Source: Actinomortierella ambigua
Taxonomy: Eukaryota > Mortierellomycota > Mortierellomycetes > Mortierellales > Mortierellaceae
Assembly: GCA_016098155.1 (NCBI GenBank)
Contig: JAAAJB010000061.1
Coordinates: 17,663-81,662 of the forward strand
Length of the DNA: 64,000 nucleotides
Reading direction: 5' to 3'
Shown: positions 11,544 through 23,224 of the stretch, piece by piece
How positions within the stretch are numbered: position 1 is the stretch's first letter
How the letters are laid out: each line of letters begins with the position of its first letter
Notes under the pieces: model-generated
The model's input: the letters and a program-made list of their open reading frames with translations, nothing else
Database searches by the model: none
Told to the model about the DNA's origin: nothing
Program-made: the position numbers and the translations under genes

Positions 11544-12465
11544 CTAGATAAATAAAAGTCCCACACAAGAGCGATTAGGATGGGCTGCCTCCATGAAAGA
11601 GCAAAAACATAAAGTCCAGTCATAGAGAGAGGTGATGGATGTTGAAGGACCCATCCTGTTGATTCCAGTTTGGTGATGACTGTTGCTTTGACAGTTGCCT
11701 GATTCCTGGGTAGCTCGGTGAAGGGTTTGAAGGTGGAAGCTGATGGAGGGTCGTCGTGCTGCAGCAGGATGGATTAGATGGGTGTTGGCTTAAACCTAGC
11801 CTCGACTCTCTCCCTCCGTCCTTTGGAAAGTCCTACTGATTCTGCCGTTGAGAGGAAACACAAAGGGGTTTGCCTGCCTACTGATCGGGGTGACAGAACG
11901 ATTGCTTGAAGCGACAAAAGTGCTGCCACCATCAGCAGGACGGAGCCCTCCTTTGCTACACTTCCAAACAGAGCGACACCCTTTCCTCCTCAGCGACAGC
12001 CTGCCAGTCAGCCTCCTCCCTTTGTCGAAGCATAGCCTCAGAGCAACAAACAGCGCCTTTGTTGTTCCATGGTAACGAGATGTCTGTGCTGGCATGGCAT
12101 GGTGCCGAGGTTGGTGCCGAGTAATGGCGAACGTGAATACACAAAAAAAAAGATTCCTCCCGAGGGCGCTACGACGACTCTCCCGAACGACGATGGTGGA
12201 TGATTGTTGAGCGTGTTGACGGCAAAAGATGGTGATGGATGGGTCCTTCGGCACCGATGGATGGAATGGATGCGTCTCTCCCAGCCGGAGGATCAGTCCT
12301 CAGTACCATTTTGAGATAGGTTTTTGGTAGAGAAGGTTCAAGCCAGTCCGCAGGCACGCACTCGTTTTACTCCAATTCCCTGGCCCCAAAAGTGTGTCAC
12401 CCTTAAGTTGATCAGATTTTTTCTTTATTGTCCCACCATGTTCCTCCCCCCTCCTATATACTAAA
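11544..12465. other. Probable eL43 first intron and promoter
   Basis: No independent gene is recognised. Because eL43 lacks its initiator Met in the open exons, part of this stretch must be its first intron and leader. A 152-aa open frame on the minus strand (11796-12254) has no family features and is judged to be chance. Confidence 0.5.
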
Positions 12466-14493
12466 CTACACAGCGGTGGCGGCGGCCCCTTCTTCTGGGA
12501 ATGCATACACTTTGGGGTTGGCGGGCACAGAGCCCAGGACAGGGGGTGATGGCAAAAAGTTCATAATGGGTCGGTCCCGATGCAGAATATCCATCGCATA
12601 GTCGACCAGGAACTGGGGCATGTACTTGAGCGTCAGCGCTCGCGAAACATCGGCCACGAAACCGCGCTCGGCACTCAGCTTGCCAGCCATCACACTCGAG
12701 TTGAAAGCCCCCTCCGCTGAGGGGAACCGCGCCTTGCGATGGGCCTCAAACCCTTGCTGGATCTTTTCTGGCTTGTTCTCTGGGAGCGCCTGAAGCATGT
12801 TGACCAGGTTGATACCGTCCAGCATGGCCTGGGTGGCACCTTGACCTCCGAAACTATCAACATGAGTTGGCAAGATGCGTAAAATCAGGGAGGAAAAGGT
12901 TAGTTTGTGAACAACAAAAAATACAATAATAATAATAATAATAGAGCGCGCTCCGACATACGGCAACAGCTTGTGACAGGCATCACCGATCAGCACGGTG
13001 CGGCCATGGTACCAGGTGGTGAAGAGCTTGTCCTCGAGCAGCACACGCGAAATGGCCTGAGGATCGGTATGGTCGACCAAATCGCCCAGCGTGCCGCCGA
13101 CAGGCAACTTGATATCCCGCAGCTGCTCTGACAGGTCCTCCTGTGTCCTGATGGCCCAGTCAGTCTCGCGCTCCTGTACATGGTCGTCGATCTTGGGCTG
13201 CAGTCTCTTGCCGCCTGCAACCCAGGCAATACCTCCCTTGTTCACGGGCAGCACCCAAATCTATTTTGTTTGTTTTGGTTTAGACATTCACAAGGTAAAA
13301 AAAAAAGTCAGGTAGGTCGTAATTCAGAGGGAAACAAGGAAGTTGACACGAGACAGAGCCAATGGTGTGTGTGCGTAATATCAAAGATCGCCAAAACTTA
13401 CAGTGAAAGGCTCGTCACTGGCAAGCGTGCCATCGAGCTCGACCCACTTGCTGTCGAAGCAAGAATACTTGGCCGGATCCAGGCCATAGGCGACGCCGAC
13501 ATTGCAATACATCTCAAAGCGGAGTGGCAACAGATCGGCTTCCGGGACCGTGACCCCTTCAGCCTGCATCTGACGGTACATATGCTCGCGGACCGTCGAG
13601 TAGGCACCGTCGGCGCCAATCAGGATGTCACCCTTGTAGACCGAGCCATCGGCACAGGTCACCGACACACCCTCGGCGTTCTGTTCTGTGCTCAGGATCT
13701 TCTTGCTCCACAGCAACTTTTCCTTGTTCACATGGCGCAGAAGGAACTCGATAAAGTCTATGGATGAAAAAGAAGATCAGGAGGAGTGAACGGGAGGGAG
13801 GGGGGAGTGGGGGCAAGAGAAAAGAGAGGGAGCTGTTAGCCAGATGACGCAAAACATAGTGCACTTAACATAACGTCGAGTGATTTGTGTTCATCTTACC
13901 AGGACGAGCCATGCCAATCGAGGCATAGCCATAGCTGTTTTGTTCAAAAGGAGAAGAATTAAGCGGAACAGAATTAGTTTTATTGAAAAAGATTTATCCA
14001 TTTCGTCCCGTCTGCCTTGTAAACCAGCATATTGTATTTGTACGAACCGATCCTTGAAGTGATCCAATGGTGTCCTGCCAATGAGGTCCAGTTTCTGTGT
14101 GTGTACGGGGGAAGAGGGGAGGAGGTGGTCCAAGAAAAGTGGTTAGAAACCAATTGAGCTCTCAAAACAACTGGAAGAAGAATCGGCGAGGAGGGGAGAG
14201 AGGAGGGATACAATGGCAGCAAGGGTTTTCATCCATGGAAGCATATGTGTTACCTGGTTGTAGAAGGTCATTGCCTTGACGAGTCGAGCCTCCAAGATAA
14301 GCTCCTCCAGGAGACCGAGCTGGTCAAAGAGGCGCACAATCTGGCAAGAGAGTGTCAATGCAGCTCCGAGGCGTTTATACTCCGAGGCACGCTCGAGGAC
14401 CACATAGTCGATATTGGCACGCTCCAGGAGCATTGCAGTCAATAAACCGCCAACACCACCACCGGCGATGATCACTTTAATATTAGGAGCCAT
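12466..14493 (-). CDS. FAD-dependent aromatic-hydroxylase-like monooxygenase, copy A
   Basis: Flavoprotein monooxygenase of the salicylate/para-hydroxybenzoate hydroxylase class. The substrate cannot be deduced. Six exons (14493-14254, 14094-14048, 13934-13900, 13757-13402, 13260-12962, 12853-12466) give 454 aa. The N-terminal dinucleotide fold reads KVIIAGGGVGGLLTAMLLER. The middle motif is DILIGADGAYSTVRE. The FAD ribityl-binding motif is VLIGDACHKLLPFGGQGA (Asp near 319), followed by ATQAMLDGINLVNML. There is no signal peptide or membrane segment, so it is presumably cytosolic. It is the downstream-most of three tandem paralogues on the same strand and has the fewest introns. Each of its five introns has a counterpart in copy C. 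Relatives in fungi include zeaxanthin-epoxidase-like and meroterpenoid-tailoring enzymes. Confidence 0.93.
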
Positions 14494-15065
14494 AGTCGTG
14501 AATGATGGTTCTTTGACAAGAAGAAGAGGGGGGGGGGAGGAGAGGAGAAGAGAGGAGAAGAGAGAGGAATGAGGAAGTTGAGGAATGAGGAAGGAATGAA
14601 AGGGATTGCAAGATGAGAAAAGGAATGAGGACGAAAGTGAGTTTTTCAGGAGGAAGAGGTAGAAATTAAAGTCTCAGGGAGGGCTCCTCCCCCGGCGGCC
14701 ATTGAGACCACCCACGAGGAACACATGGCATGCACGATCGCCTGGGTCTCAGGGGTTTTTATTTCAACAGACCGGTCGCAGTTATCCATTTTTGACCTTT
14801 AGATCGTGTTTGGTATGGCTCCATCCTCGCAGTGCCTTGACAGGCATATACAAATCAAAACATGGTATTTCCTCCATACAGCACCCTCTCTCCACAACAA
14901 GTGTATGCGACATTTTACTGGAACGTTGTTTTCTCTTCTTTCTGCCTCGATGGCATTTTGTCAGCCCTTCTATACTAGTAGCTTTAAACGTGCCCAAGGA
15001 AAGCAGCTCCCTTCAAGACAATATTAGATAAGTGTGTGAATGTGACTAAACTATAATAAATGCGA
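14494..15065. other. Intergenic spacer between copies A and B
   Basis: The 572-bp spacer holds the purine-rich (plus strand) leader of copy A at 14514-14660 and the 3' flank of copy B. No gene, hairpin or RNA is recognised. Confidence 0.5.
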
Positions 15066-18000
15066 TCAAACAGCGACAGTCTCCGACTTTTCGAGCTCGG
15101 GTTCATTCTTGGCAGAGTCATAGATGTCTGTCGCCATGGGTGCGTTGGGCATGACGATGCCGCACTGTCCTGGTGGCTCCATGAAAGAGACGATTGGTCT
15201 CTCCATGTGCAGTTTGTCCATCATCATCCTGACTACTGACTGCGGCATATGCTTGAGGGCCAATGATCGAGACATGTCTGCAAACATGCCCTAAAAATGT
15301 CAGCACATACATGAGGAGAAAAGAGGAAGCGTTAGAGTTTACAATAAGCCCAACTTGACAAACAATTGTAGGAATTCTGTTTGAAATGGACGAGGAGAGA
15401 AGAGTGCTGAGCCCTCCTCCCCTCATTTCCCCTATCCTTTCCTCTTTGCGTTAAAATACCCTTCCTCAGCTTTTTGTTGCTCTATCTTTGGCTGACTAAA
15501 GCGTCCTTTTTTTTTCTCCTGTTCATCGAACGACTTTATATAACTTCATGCTCAACCAAAAGAATCGCATGATCGCGAAATTCGCTCTGCTCACTTACTC
15601 TGTTGCCACTCAGCTTGGAGGCCATGGCACTAGACTTGTAGGCCGCCTTGGCACTTGGGAAGCGGTAGGAGTAGTAACTCTTGAAGGCTTGCTTAATAAC
15701 AGCAGGTTGTTTTGACGGAATGGCCGACAAGAGGTCGACAAGTGCAATACTGTCCAAGATGGCCTGTGTCGCGCCTACGGTCAAAAAAAAAAATAGGGAT
15801 GAAAAAATAAACGAGATGAGAAACCTGATCTATTACATGCAGCTCGAGAAAAACGTGCATTCCATGCAAGGAAGGCTAAGGTACCTTGACCACCAAATGG
15901 CAAAAGCTTGTGGACCGCTAGTTAGCGAAAGAGAAAGTGAGAGACACTGTGAGATAAGCGAGCAGCCCATCACGTGGGGTTAGAGTTGTTCGACTTGAGA
16001 TCGCGTTGTTTTTATGTACTTACCATCGCCTACGAAATTTAGCGAATAGAGAAAAAGAGTAGAATGAATGTGAGACAAAAGGATATGACAACCAGGGGGC
16101 ACAGACATCCTTCAACAAAGGAAAAAAAAAAGCATTGGGATTCTTACCAAGCAGAACAGTGCGGCCTTCAAACCATGTGTAGAACAGTTTGTCCCTAAAC
16201 AGTCAAAGAGAAAAAAAAATACCGGAGTTAGTGCGGTGCGTGGTGATAGAAAAATGTCATGCAAATAGGCATTCAAACTCATGAACGACCAGTCATACTC
16301 GAGCAAGACTCTTGAGATCAACTCTGGCTCTGTGCTGTCAATCAGGTCACCAACAGTAACGTTTTCACCTTGAGTAAGCTTGATACCACGCACTAATGGA
16401 TTTTTTTGGGGGGGTGGGGGGTTAGAAGGAGGAGAAGGGAAAGACAAGGTGGGTTGTGAGCAACAAGCAAGTAACCAACCGATCATTTTTTTTTCGACGA
16501 GAAAAAAAAAAGACCTGCATGTCCCAAGAGAAAGAATGAACGCCGATGAGCCCATTCCCGATTAATATCTCTGTTCAGAGTTTTTCCACCCAATCCTTCA
16601 TGTTCTTACACTGTTTGGAGAGGTCCTCTTCGGTGCGCGTTTCCCAGTCCGAAAGGCGTACGCTCTCCTCGCCCTCAGACACTCTTGGTGCGACAAGCTT
16701 GCCACCTGCGACCCAGGCCATGCGGTTGTTTTGGCATGGAATAGTCCAGATCTTGATAGACGGGCGACGGGCGATGCAAAAGAAGAAAGAAGAATAAACA
16801 GAAAAAAAGGGTGGGAGGGGGGGGAGGTGAACAAACGTTGTAAGCAATCAACACTACACTATTACATTTGATGTTGCACCTCCAGCAGGTAGAGCTCCAG
16901 ACAAGGCTGCAGAGTCTACCCTTGTTTGTGCCCTTCTTTTGATCCTTCCATACATTTGTCGTTTTCCCATTTTTGCCTTCTTGTCCCACAAACAAAACAA
17001 TTTGAGCCCTCTTCGTTTTTTTTCCAGCTGTTTTCCTTTCTCTCGATCGTCCCCTCTATTTTATCTCATGCCCATTGTCTACAAGAGGAAGAGATAAACC
17101 AACAACAGCAACAACAAACAATAACAAACAAACAACAACAACATACCGTGATTGGCTGGTCATTCGCCAAGATAGCTTCCAATTCAACCCATTCTTCCTT
17201 GAGCTTGGTGAACTTTGCCGGGTCGAGGTTCTTTGCAACGCCGACATTGCAAAACATCTCGAATCGCAGAGGCGACAGATCGTTCTTGGACAGTTTGACG
17301 CCCTTCTTGGACAGGTTCTTGTACAGCGATTGCCGCACAGCCGAATACGCGCCGTCGGCACCAATGAGGATGTCGCCGTGGTAGGTCGTGCCGTCCTGGC
17401 ATCGCACCATCACACCATGTACGTTTTGCATCGTGTTCAAAACACGCTTGCCCCAGTGGATACGATGCGGGACCACTTGCTTCAGCAGGAAGGTCATAAA
17501 CTCTAGAACGTTCAGAAACAACAATGGGGTCCGGAGGTGGGGGTTCAAACGCACACACAAACACAAAAACACAAGATTGGATAACAGAGCAAGGGAAAGG
17601 GATAGGATGGGTTAGCAGTCCACGGAGGACCAGTCAACTAAATCTCCTCTCTTTCTTCGTCCATCACACACTGTTGTTGTTTTCCTGCCGGTGTAACCAA
17701 TATGGCACCATCATGCATCAATTAGCATGCAGGATATAGAAATAAGAAACAAAAGATTGGGTCTAGTCTTGAGACTGTAGAGACATCCCAAATAGTTTTG
17801 TACAAGCATCTTACCTGGACGTGACATTCCGAGCGACGCATACCCATATCTATCGTGTATTGAGAAGGTTAGGGGAAAAAAGTGTAACGGATGTTTGAGT
17901 CTTTGCAGTCGGAGGGGCGGGGAGGAGGAGTAACTGCTGGTAGAGCGGACGAGCTATCTGCTGCATTCCACAAAAGCAGATTATCATTGGAACACGCTTT

Positions 18001-18621
18001 GCCTAGTCTAGATTTTTTTTTTTGGAAAGTACCTTTCGTTAAAGTGTTCGAGCGGAGTGCGTGCGATCGGCGATAGATCTTGTCTATCTAGTTAGCGCGA
18101 AAGGAAAAAAAAAACATCACCGTCATGTATGTGTGCAGTACCCAGAGGTGGGAATGCAAGAGTACGGAAGAGAGCGAATGAGCAAGAAAAGGTTGGGTAT
18201 CTTGGGAAGACGCATGGCAAGGTACTCTTTTATTCACATTCCACACATCTCGATTATCTCCGTGGTATGTGTACTTACAGAAAGTCATTCCGCTGACAAA
18301 CTTGGAGCAAGCATGGAGCTCTTTCAACAGACCCAGTTGATCGAACATGCGAACAGTTTGGGCACTCAGAGTGAGAGCGGCACCCAGGGGCTTGAAGGTC
18401 GTTGCTCGTTCGAGCAAGACGTGGTTGATGCCTGCACGTTCGAGCAAGATCGAAGTCATCAAACCACCAATGCCGGCACCTGCGACAATAACCTGAAGGC
18501 CGCTGGGGTGGGGGGCAGGCGTGTGGGGGGCAGGTTGGTGGTACGAGTGCTTTGGATGGGGGAATTTGGGTTGGGTCTTCGGCAGTTGCTCCTGCTGCTG
18601 TGTATCGGTGGGCGAGGCCAT
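15066..18621 (-). CDS. FAD-dependent aromatic-hydroxylase-like monooxygenase, copy B
   Basis: Paralogue of copy A. Eleven exons: 18621-18279, 18087-18033, 17849-17815, 17502-17147, 16751-16610, 16392-16299, 16194-16148, 16029-16024, 15917-15885, 15774-15599 and 15290-15066. They encode 503 aa. It has a 40-residue Pro/His/Gln-rich N-terminal extension absent from A and C. The fold motif VIVAGAGIGG follows at 44-53. The FAD motif GDAVHKLLPFGGQGA is assembled from exons 7, 8 and 9. Exon 8 is only 6 nt (GCGATG), flanked by good AG and GTAAGT signals. Without it, Asp359 of the FAD motif is lost. Every junction keeps frame and the product aligns with A and C throughout. Copy B has Val where A and C have Cys after GDA. 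Its first intron is 8 nt upstream of the equivalent A/C position. Confidence 0.92.
16024..16029 (-). other. 6-nt microexon of copy B
   Basis: On the minus strand the sequence reads TTCGTAG|GCGATG|GTAAGTAC. The six bases complete the Gly codon of the previous exon, supply Asp, and start the Ala codon finished by the next exon. This restores the conserved Gly-Asp-Ala of flavoprotein hydroxylases. The reading frame is kept with or without it, so skipping would silently delete two residues of the FAD site. Confidence 0.85.
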
Positions 18622-18841
18622 GGTGGTAGAAAAAGGTTTGAGTTGAAGGGAAAGCAAGGGACTGGTGTAGCACAACGTGGTATATAAAATGCAAAATCAA
18701 ATGAAATCGAGGGGGACAGGAAGCGGGGGGACTGAGGTTCGACGTCTGCGAGAGGATAGAGGACCAGGAATGCAACAATGGTGGGCTGATGCCAATGTGG
18801 AATGGAATGCCAGAGAGGACGAAGAAGAAGAAAAAAGAGAC

Positions 18842-18844
<3 letters not shown>

Positions 18845-18875
<31 letters not shown>
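18845..18875. repeat. (GA)n microsatellite upstream of copy B
   Basis: An almost uninterrupted GA run lies about 225 bp upstream of the copy B start codon. Such polypurine tracts recur in front of most minus-strand genes of the window and may be promoter elements. Confidence 0.9.
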
Positions 18876-18879
<4 letters not shown>

Positions 18880-20144
18880 TGACAAGAGAGCAGAGGATGG
18901 GGGAGGGGGAGAGGCGATAAATAGAAACGAACGCCGATGCCCACCTCGCTCCTCGTGCAAAGCAACAGACGGGCCGCCTACCAGCCAGAGACAGGAGAGG
19001 ATAGCTGGCACCTTGAGGTACCCTCGCCTGGTATGATGTGAGCAAGGGCATGGTTTGTGCAGCAACAGCTCTCTTACTCTCACTCCCACTCCCACTCTCA
19101 CTCATCCCAATTTATTTCTTCCCATCAAGCCTCAAGTCAAGGAGACACAGCCAAGAAGCGAGCAGCCCATGCTCTTTTTCAGAGCGCCTACCTCCCATCC
19201 ACCCTCTCTCCTTTCTACCTTGCTCATTGTGCAGCATTACGACCATGCCGAGTCTTTCAATGGCCCACCTGCCCACTCCCTCTTGTCTAACATGACAAAT
19301 CCTGCAAGGGGAGAAGGCAGGAGAGACAGACAGACAGACAGAGAGAGAGAGTGGGATAGAGAGATCGTACCGACAATCCAACAGTCGTTTTCTGACGTCT
19401 GTCTTTTCAGCCATTGGTTCGACAACGGTTTGTCAATCAAAAGGCGGAAAACGAATCCTCTCTCTCTCTCGCTCATGACCTTCGTCGTCCAAAATAATAG
19501 TGTTATCGCCTTCCCCTTCGGTGTGCCAATAATCCGAAAGCCAACAATAATCTCATAATCTCTTCATGTGAGAAATAGGAGGTGACTGACTCTCTCCCTC
19601 TCTCTCTAGCTCGTCTCCTCACCCCCTATCATGTCATGACTGATTTTGGACAATCAACAAAGCACTGGGGGGCAAGAGGCATAATCTCTACATCCATGCA
19701 CTTTTTCGGTTGAAAACTAGCGTGGGACAAGCAAACATGCAATCAATCAAGCAAACAAACAGGGCTAAACAAACAACCAGGCATCAACAAGGGGTCAACG
19801 TCGTAAAAGACCCGACACAGCAGCAACGAGGATTCGCAGTGCCAGAGGATGAATGAAATCTCACTCCCTCATTCTCTCTAACACCCCCCCATAAATCTAA
19901 CCCACAAAGATAGTTGCTTTCCTTTTGTTTTGCTTTTCGAGACTCACATTGTAAGTATCTTGCAAAATGCCTCAGACAAAAGCATATTACCTTAGGGAGG
20001 AGGTTTTGCAACTTGGCTAACCCGAGGTCTGTGCGTTCAACAATGGACACGAAAGAGTTCTCGCCGCGATCCATGACTTGGTCTGGGATAAAGAGCGAGG
20101 AGTGAATGCGATTCCATACTACGTTTCTGAATATTAAGTGTGGG

Positions 20145-20176
20145 TACCCCGAAGGGGGGGTACCCCGAAGGGGGGG
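20145..20176. repeat. Perfect 16-bp tandem duplication with internal hairpin
   Basis: The unit TACCCCGAAGGGGGGG occurs twice head to tail. Each unit folds as CCCC-GAA-GGGG. GGGTACCC at the left edge is also palindromic. It lies about 300 bp beyond the 3' end of copy C. Confidence 0.9.
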
Positions 20177-20445
20177 TAAGTCTCGGTTCACTGGGGTAGC
20201 TATGGGGCGGGATGCAAGGTGCGCAAGGTTTGAGCATTTAAAGTGAACGTGGTGTAAACAAAGCGTAGGAGAAACAAAAAATGTGTCCCCTGCTGCATGG
20301 ACATGCAAGTGGAACTGGAAGTTTAAAGCACCTGTGAAAAAAAACAAGGTGCTATTTTTTATTTGACGCCAGATGGTGTACCTTTTTTTCTTTAAAACGG
20401 GGGAGAGGAAGATGGCACAGCCCATCTACCCACATTGTGTATGCA

Positions 20446-23224
20446 TTAGCAGGTGGTGGGTTTGGTATGTGTGAACGCAGAGACTGGGACAGAAGTCGAC
20501 TTAAGAAGGCCACGATCCGGAGGTGGGGGCAAGAACGACACAATGGGTCGTTCCCCGTTCAACTTGTCCATCAACATGGTCACCACCTTGTCCGGCATGT
20601 ACTTGAGCGAGATTGATCGAATAGCATCAGCCATGACGCCCTGTAAGAAGTGCAAAAGGTGAAAGGAGGTAGTTTTTCCCGTAAGTTTGGTAGTAGGGCA
20701 GGAATGTGAAGATCAATGCTTGTGTACTATTCAAATGTATCCTCTGTGTTTTTTTTTTCTCCGAAAAAAACTTCATGCAATCACAAACACTTACACGGTT
20801 CGCTGTAAGGCTCGTGGCCATCTGCGAGCTATCATAGGCAGCTTTAGCACTCGGGTACCGATGCTTAAAATAAGCACTAAAGGCTTGGTTGAGCGAGGCC
20901 ATATCGGTTGAGGGAAGCTCGTGCAAAAGGCTGGCCAAGCACGCCGCATCCAAGACGGTTTGGGTAGCTCCCTAGAGGTACGATGGGACATAAAGGAGGT
21001 CGTATTGGTAAAGATTGTCGAGAGCTAGGGGTAGACTACCGTCTTCTCAATTTGTTTAATTCTTACCTGTCCACCAAAGCTAGCGTCAAAAAATGGAGAA
21101 GATACAGAAATATGTACAGTCAGTTTTCTCCGCCCAGTACGCAAGCTAGATTCAGATCCTTTTTCGAGTCATAGCATCGGGTCCCACAACTTACGGCATG
21201 AGCTTATGGCAAGCATCACCAATAAGGACCATCCGACCAGCATACCACGTGCTGAAACACTTATCTCTAATGGGAAAGAGGAGGGAGAAGGGTGAGAAAT
21301 TAAACAGAAAATTAAACCGCGTCACTTTAACCACTCTACAGACATTCATTTGCTAGCGATAGTGCCTTAGTCATAACCAATCCTTAGCAAATTGACTACG
21401 ACGTACTCCAGCATGACGCGTGAGATAAGCTCAGGATCCGTTTTGTCAATCAGGTCTATCATTGTCNNNNNNNNNNAAAAAAAAAAAAAAAAAAAAAAAA
21501 GCCGTTTAGGGAGTGGTGCTTGAATTGGCGACTCGTGCGCGTACTTTTCAAGACCGCAAGACAAGATATGTCCATGAGATGTGACAGCACAGCAAATCAT
21601 CACCACTCACCTCCAAGCGTCTTGTCGCTGTACACCTTAAAGTCCCGGACTACATGCAGGAAGTACGTTGTCATCGTAGCGTGAAAAAGGAAAGTGGGTA
21701 TCGGTTGAAGGCGAGTGAGTTCACGTAGTAAGTACTGACAAAATAAGAGTAAGGAGAGGGGTGAGACAGATCACCAGGAAGGAGAAACTTACTTTCAGGC
21801 GCAAGCTCTTCGTCAGTACGAAGCTCCCACTCAGAGGCACGCAGGGTTTCCTGTCCACTCTTATCCTTGCGGGATAACAGCTTTCCGCCGGCCGTCCAAG
21901 CTATCCTGTTTCCTGAAAGTTTCAGCAACCACACCTACAAAAATCAAACAGCGCCCCCCCCCCCACCCAGGGTCCCAGTATGAAAACTCCATTAGTCTTA
22001 CAAGCCAAGTTTAGTCCACAAAATAACCGGACTCGGGGACTGAGTCCAACAGCTCCAAACGTCACATGCTTTCTTTTTGTCATGGGAATTACCGTGAAAG
22101 GTAAATCATTGGCAAGGATAGCATCCAACTCCGTGTTCTCCTTGTTCAGCACTGGATACTCCTTGGGATCAAGATTGGTCGCGACACCGACGTTGCAAAA
22201 CATCTCAAAGTTCAATGGCGCCAAATCGGACTTTGGTGGCGGCGTACCCTTTTCGGTGAGATACTTGAACATCGATTGTCTCACAGGGCTATAGGCTTGT
22301 GTGGAGAAGGAAGAAAAAAGTAGGAAGTTAAAAAAAAAGGAGGAGTTGAGGTGTTTGCGTATCCGTCTACTGAGAAAGGGGTTGTAAGATATTACGGATG
22401 GTCAATTACCTCCCTCGGCACCGATCAAGATGTCGGCTTGATACTTGGTCTTGTCGGCACAGTACACGGTCACCTGTTCGTCGTCCTGTTCAACGTTCAA
22501 GACTCGTTTTCCCCACTGGATGCGATCACTCGGGATTTTGCTGAGAAGGAACTCCACAAAATCTAGGAGCGAGGGTCCGAAGTTTAGGGAAAAAAAAAGA
22601 GTTTGTGTGAGAAAGCAGTGAAAGGACTATCTCACAAGTATACAATGTCCTCCTCGTCCACCACGACTCTTACCTGCACGAGCAACGCCGAGGGTCCCAT
22701 AGCCATATCTATTGTCGTTCCCAAGGTAGATTGTTAGTGCAAGTCCTTACTTGCCATGGTGACAAAGTGGGCGATGAGCACCTTTGTTGTTTTCAAGAAA
22801 CTAATGTGAGCATACCTTTCCTCAAAGTACTCGGTGGGGGTTCGACCGATGAGTGAGAGATCCTATCAGAAATGAGGTTCGAAAGAATACGTTTGTGTTT
22901 GGTTTTTTTTGTTGTTGGCTCCCTCCCAAAGGAGTATTTTTTTTTTTCATAGATGGCCGTGTGTACCTGCTTCAAGGTCGTCATGCCGTTGACCTTCAGT
23001 GCAACCCGCTCCTTCAGTTCCTCTAAAAGACCCAGCTGGTCAAAGAGGCGCAGAATCTGACTGCTGAGCGTGAGTGAACTTCCCAATCGCTTGAATGCCG
23101 TCGCACGCTCCAGCACCAAGTAGTCCAGACCTGCTCGGCCGAGCAGGATGGCCATGATGCAGCCTCCGATACCGGCACCGGAAATGAGGATGTTGGCATT
23201 GGTTCCAGGAGGTTTAGTCGCCAT
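20446..23224 (-). CDS. FAD-dependent aromatic-hydroxylase-like monooxygenase, copy C
   Basis: Third tandem paralogue. Twelve exons: 23224-22967, 22862-22816, 22708-22674, 22562-22410, 22295-22093, 21934-21793, 21649-21611, 21455-21407, 21266-21195, 21079-21067, 20971-20795 and 20640-20446. They encode 460 aa. The fold motif is ILISGAGIGG at 12-21. The middle motif is DILIGAEGAYSPVRQ, with Glu replacing the Asp of A and B. The FAD motif is VLIGDACHKLMPFGGQGATQ, in which PFGGQ comes from a 13-nt exon. Copy C splits the long fourth exon of A and B into two. Introns inside the ELAPE...DLIDKTDPE segment match copy B in place, but C is two codons shorter there. The assembly gap at 21467-21476 lies inside an intron, so the protein model is unaffected. 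Confidence 0.92.
21467..21500. other. Assembly gap (10 N) next to poly-A
   Basis: Ten N are followed directly by 24 A on the plus strand. The gap is within the intron between exons 7 and 8 of copy C, just upstream of the exon 8 acceptor on the minus strand. The homopolymer probably caused the gap, so the true intron length is unknown. Confidence 0.95.

Larger units (their letters stand above)
18622..20445. other. 1.8-kb spacer between copies B and C
   Basis: No gene is supported. Near copy B the sequence is its purine-rich promoter or leader, with a long GA tract. Farther on are CT-rich and GA-rich simple repeats (19085-19110, 19330-19360, 19590-19610) and the 16-bp tandem duplication at 20145-20176. 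Open frames of 100-210 codons here are low-complexity readings of these repeats and show no family motif. Confidence 0.5.

Noticed and set aside
11796..12254. 152-codon minus-strand open frame upstream of eL43
   Set aside because: There is no family motif and the composition is odd. It overlaps the probable first intron or leader of eL43.
18275..19105. 276-codon minus-strand frame overlapping copy B exon 1
   Set aside because: It is a shifted reading of the exon plus CT-rich leader sequence, with poly-Ser-Leu from the GA/CT microsatellite.
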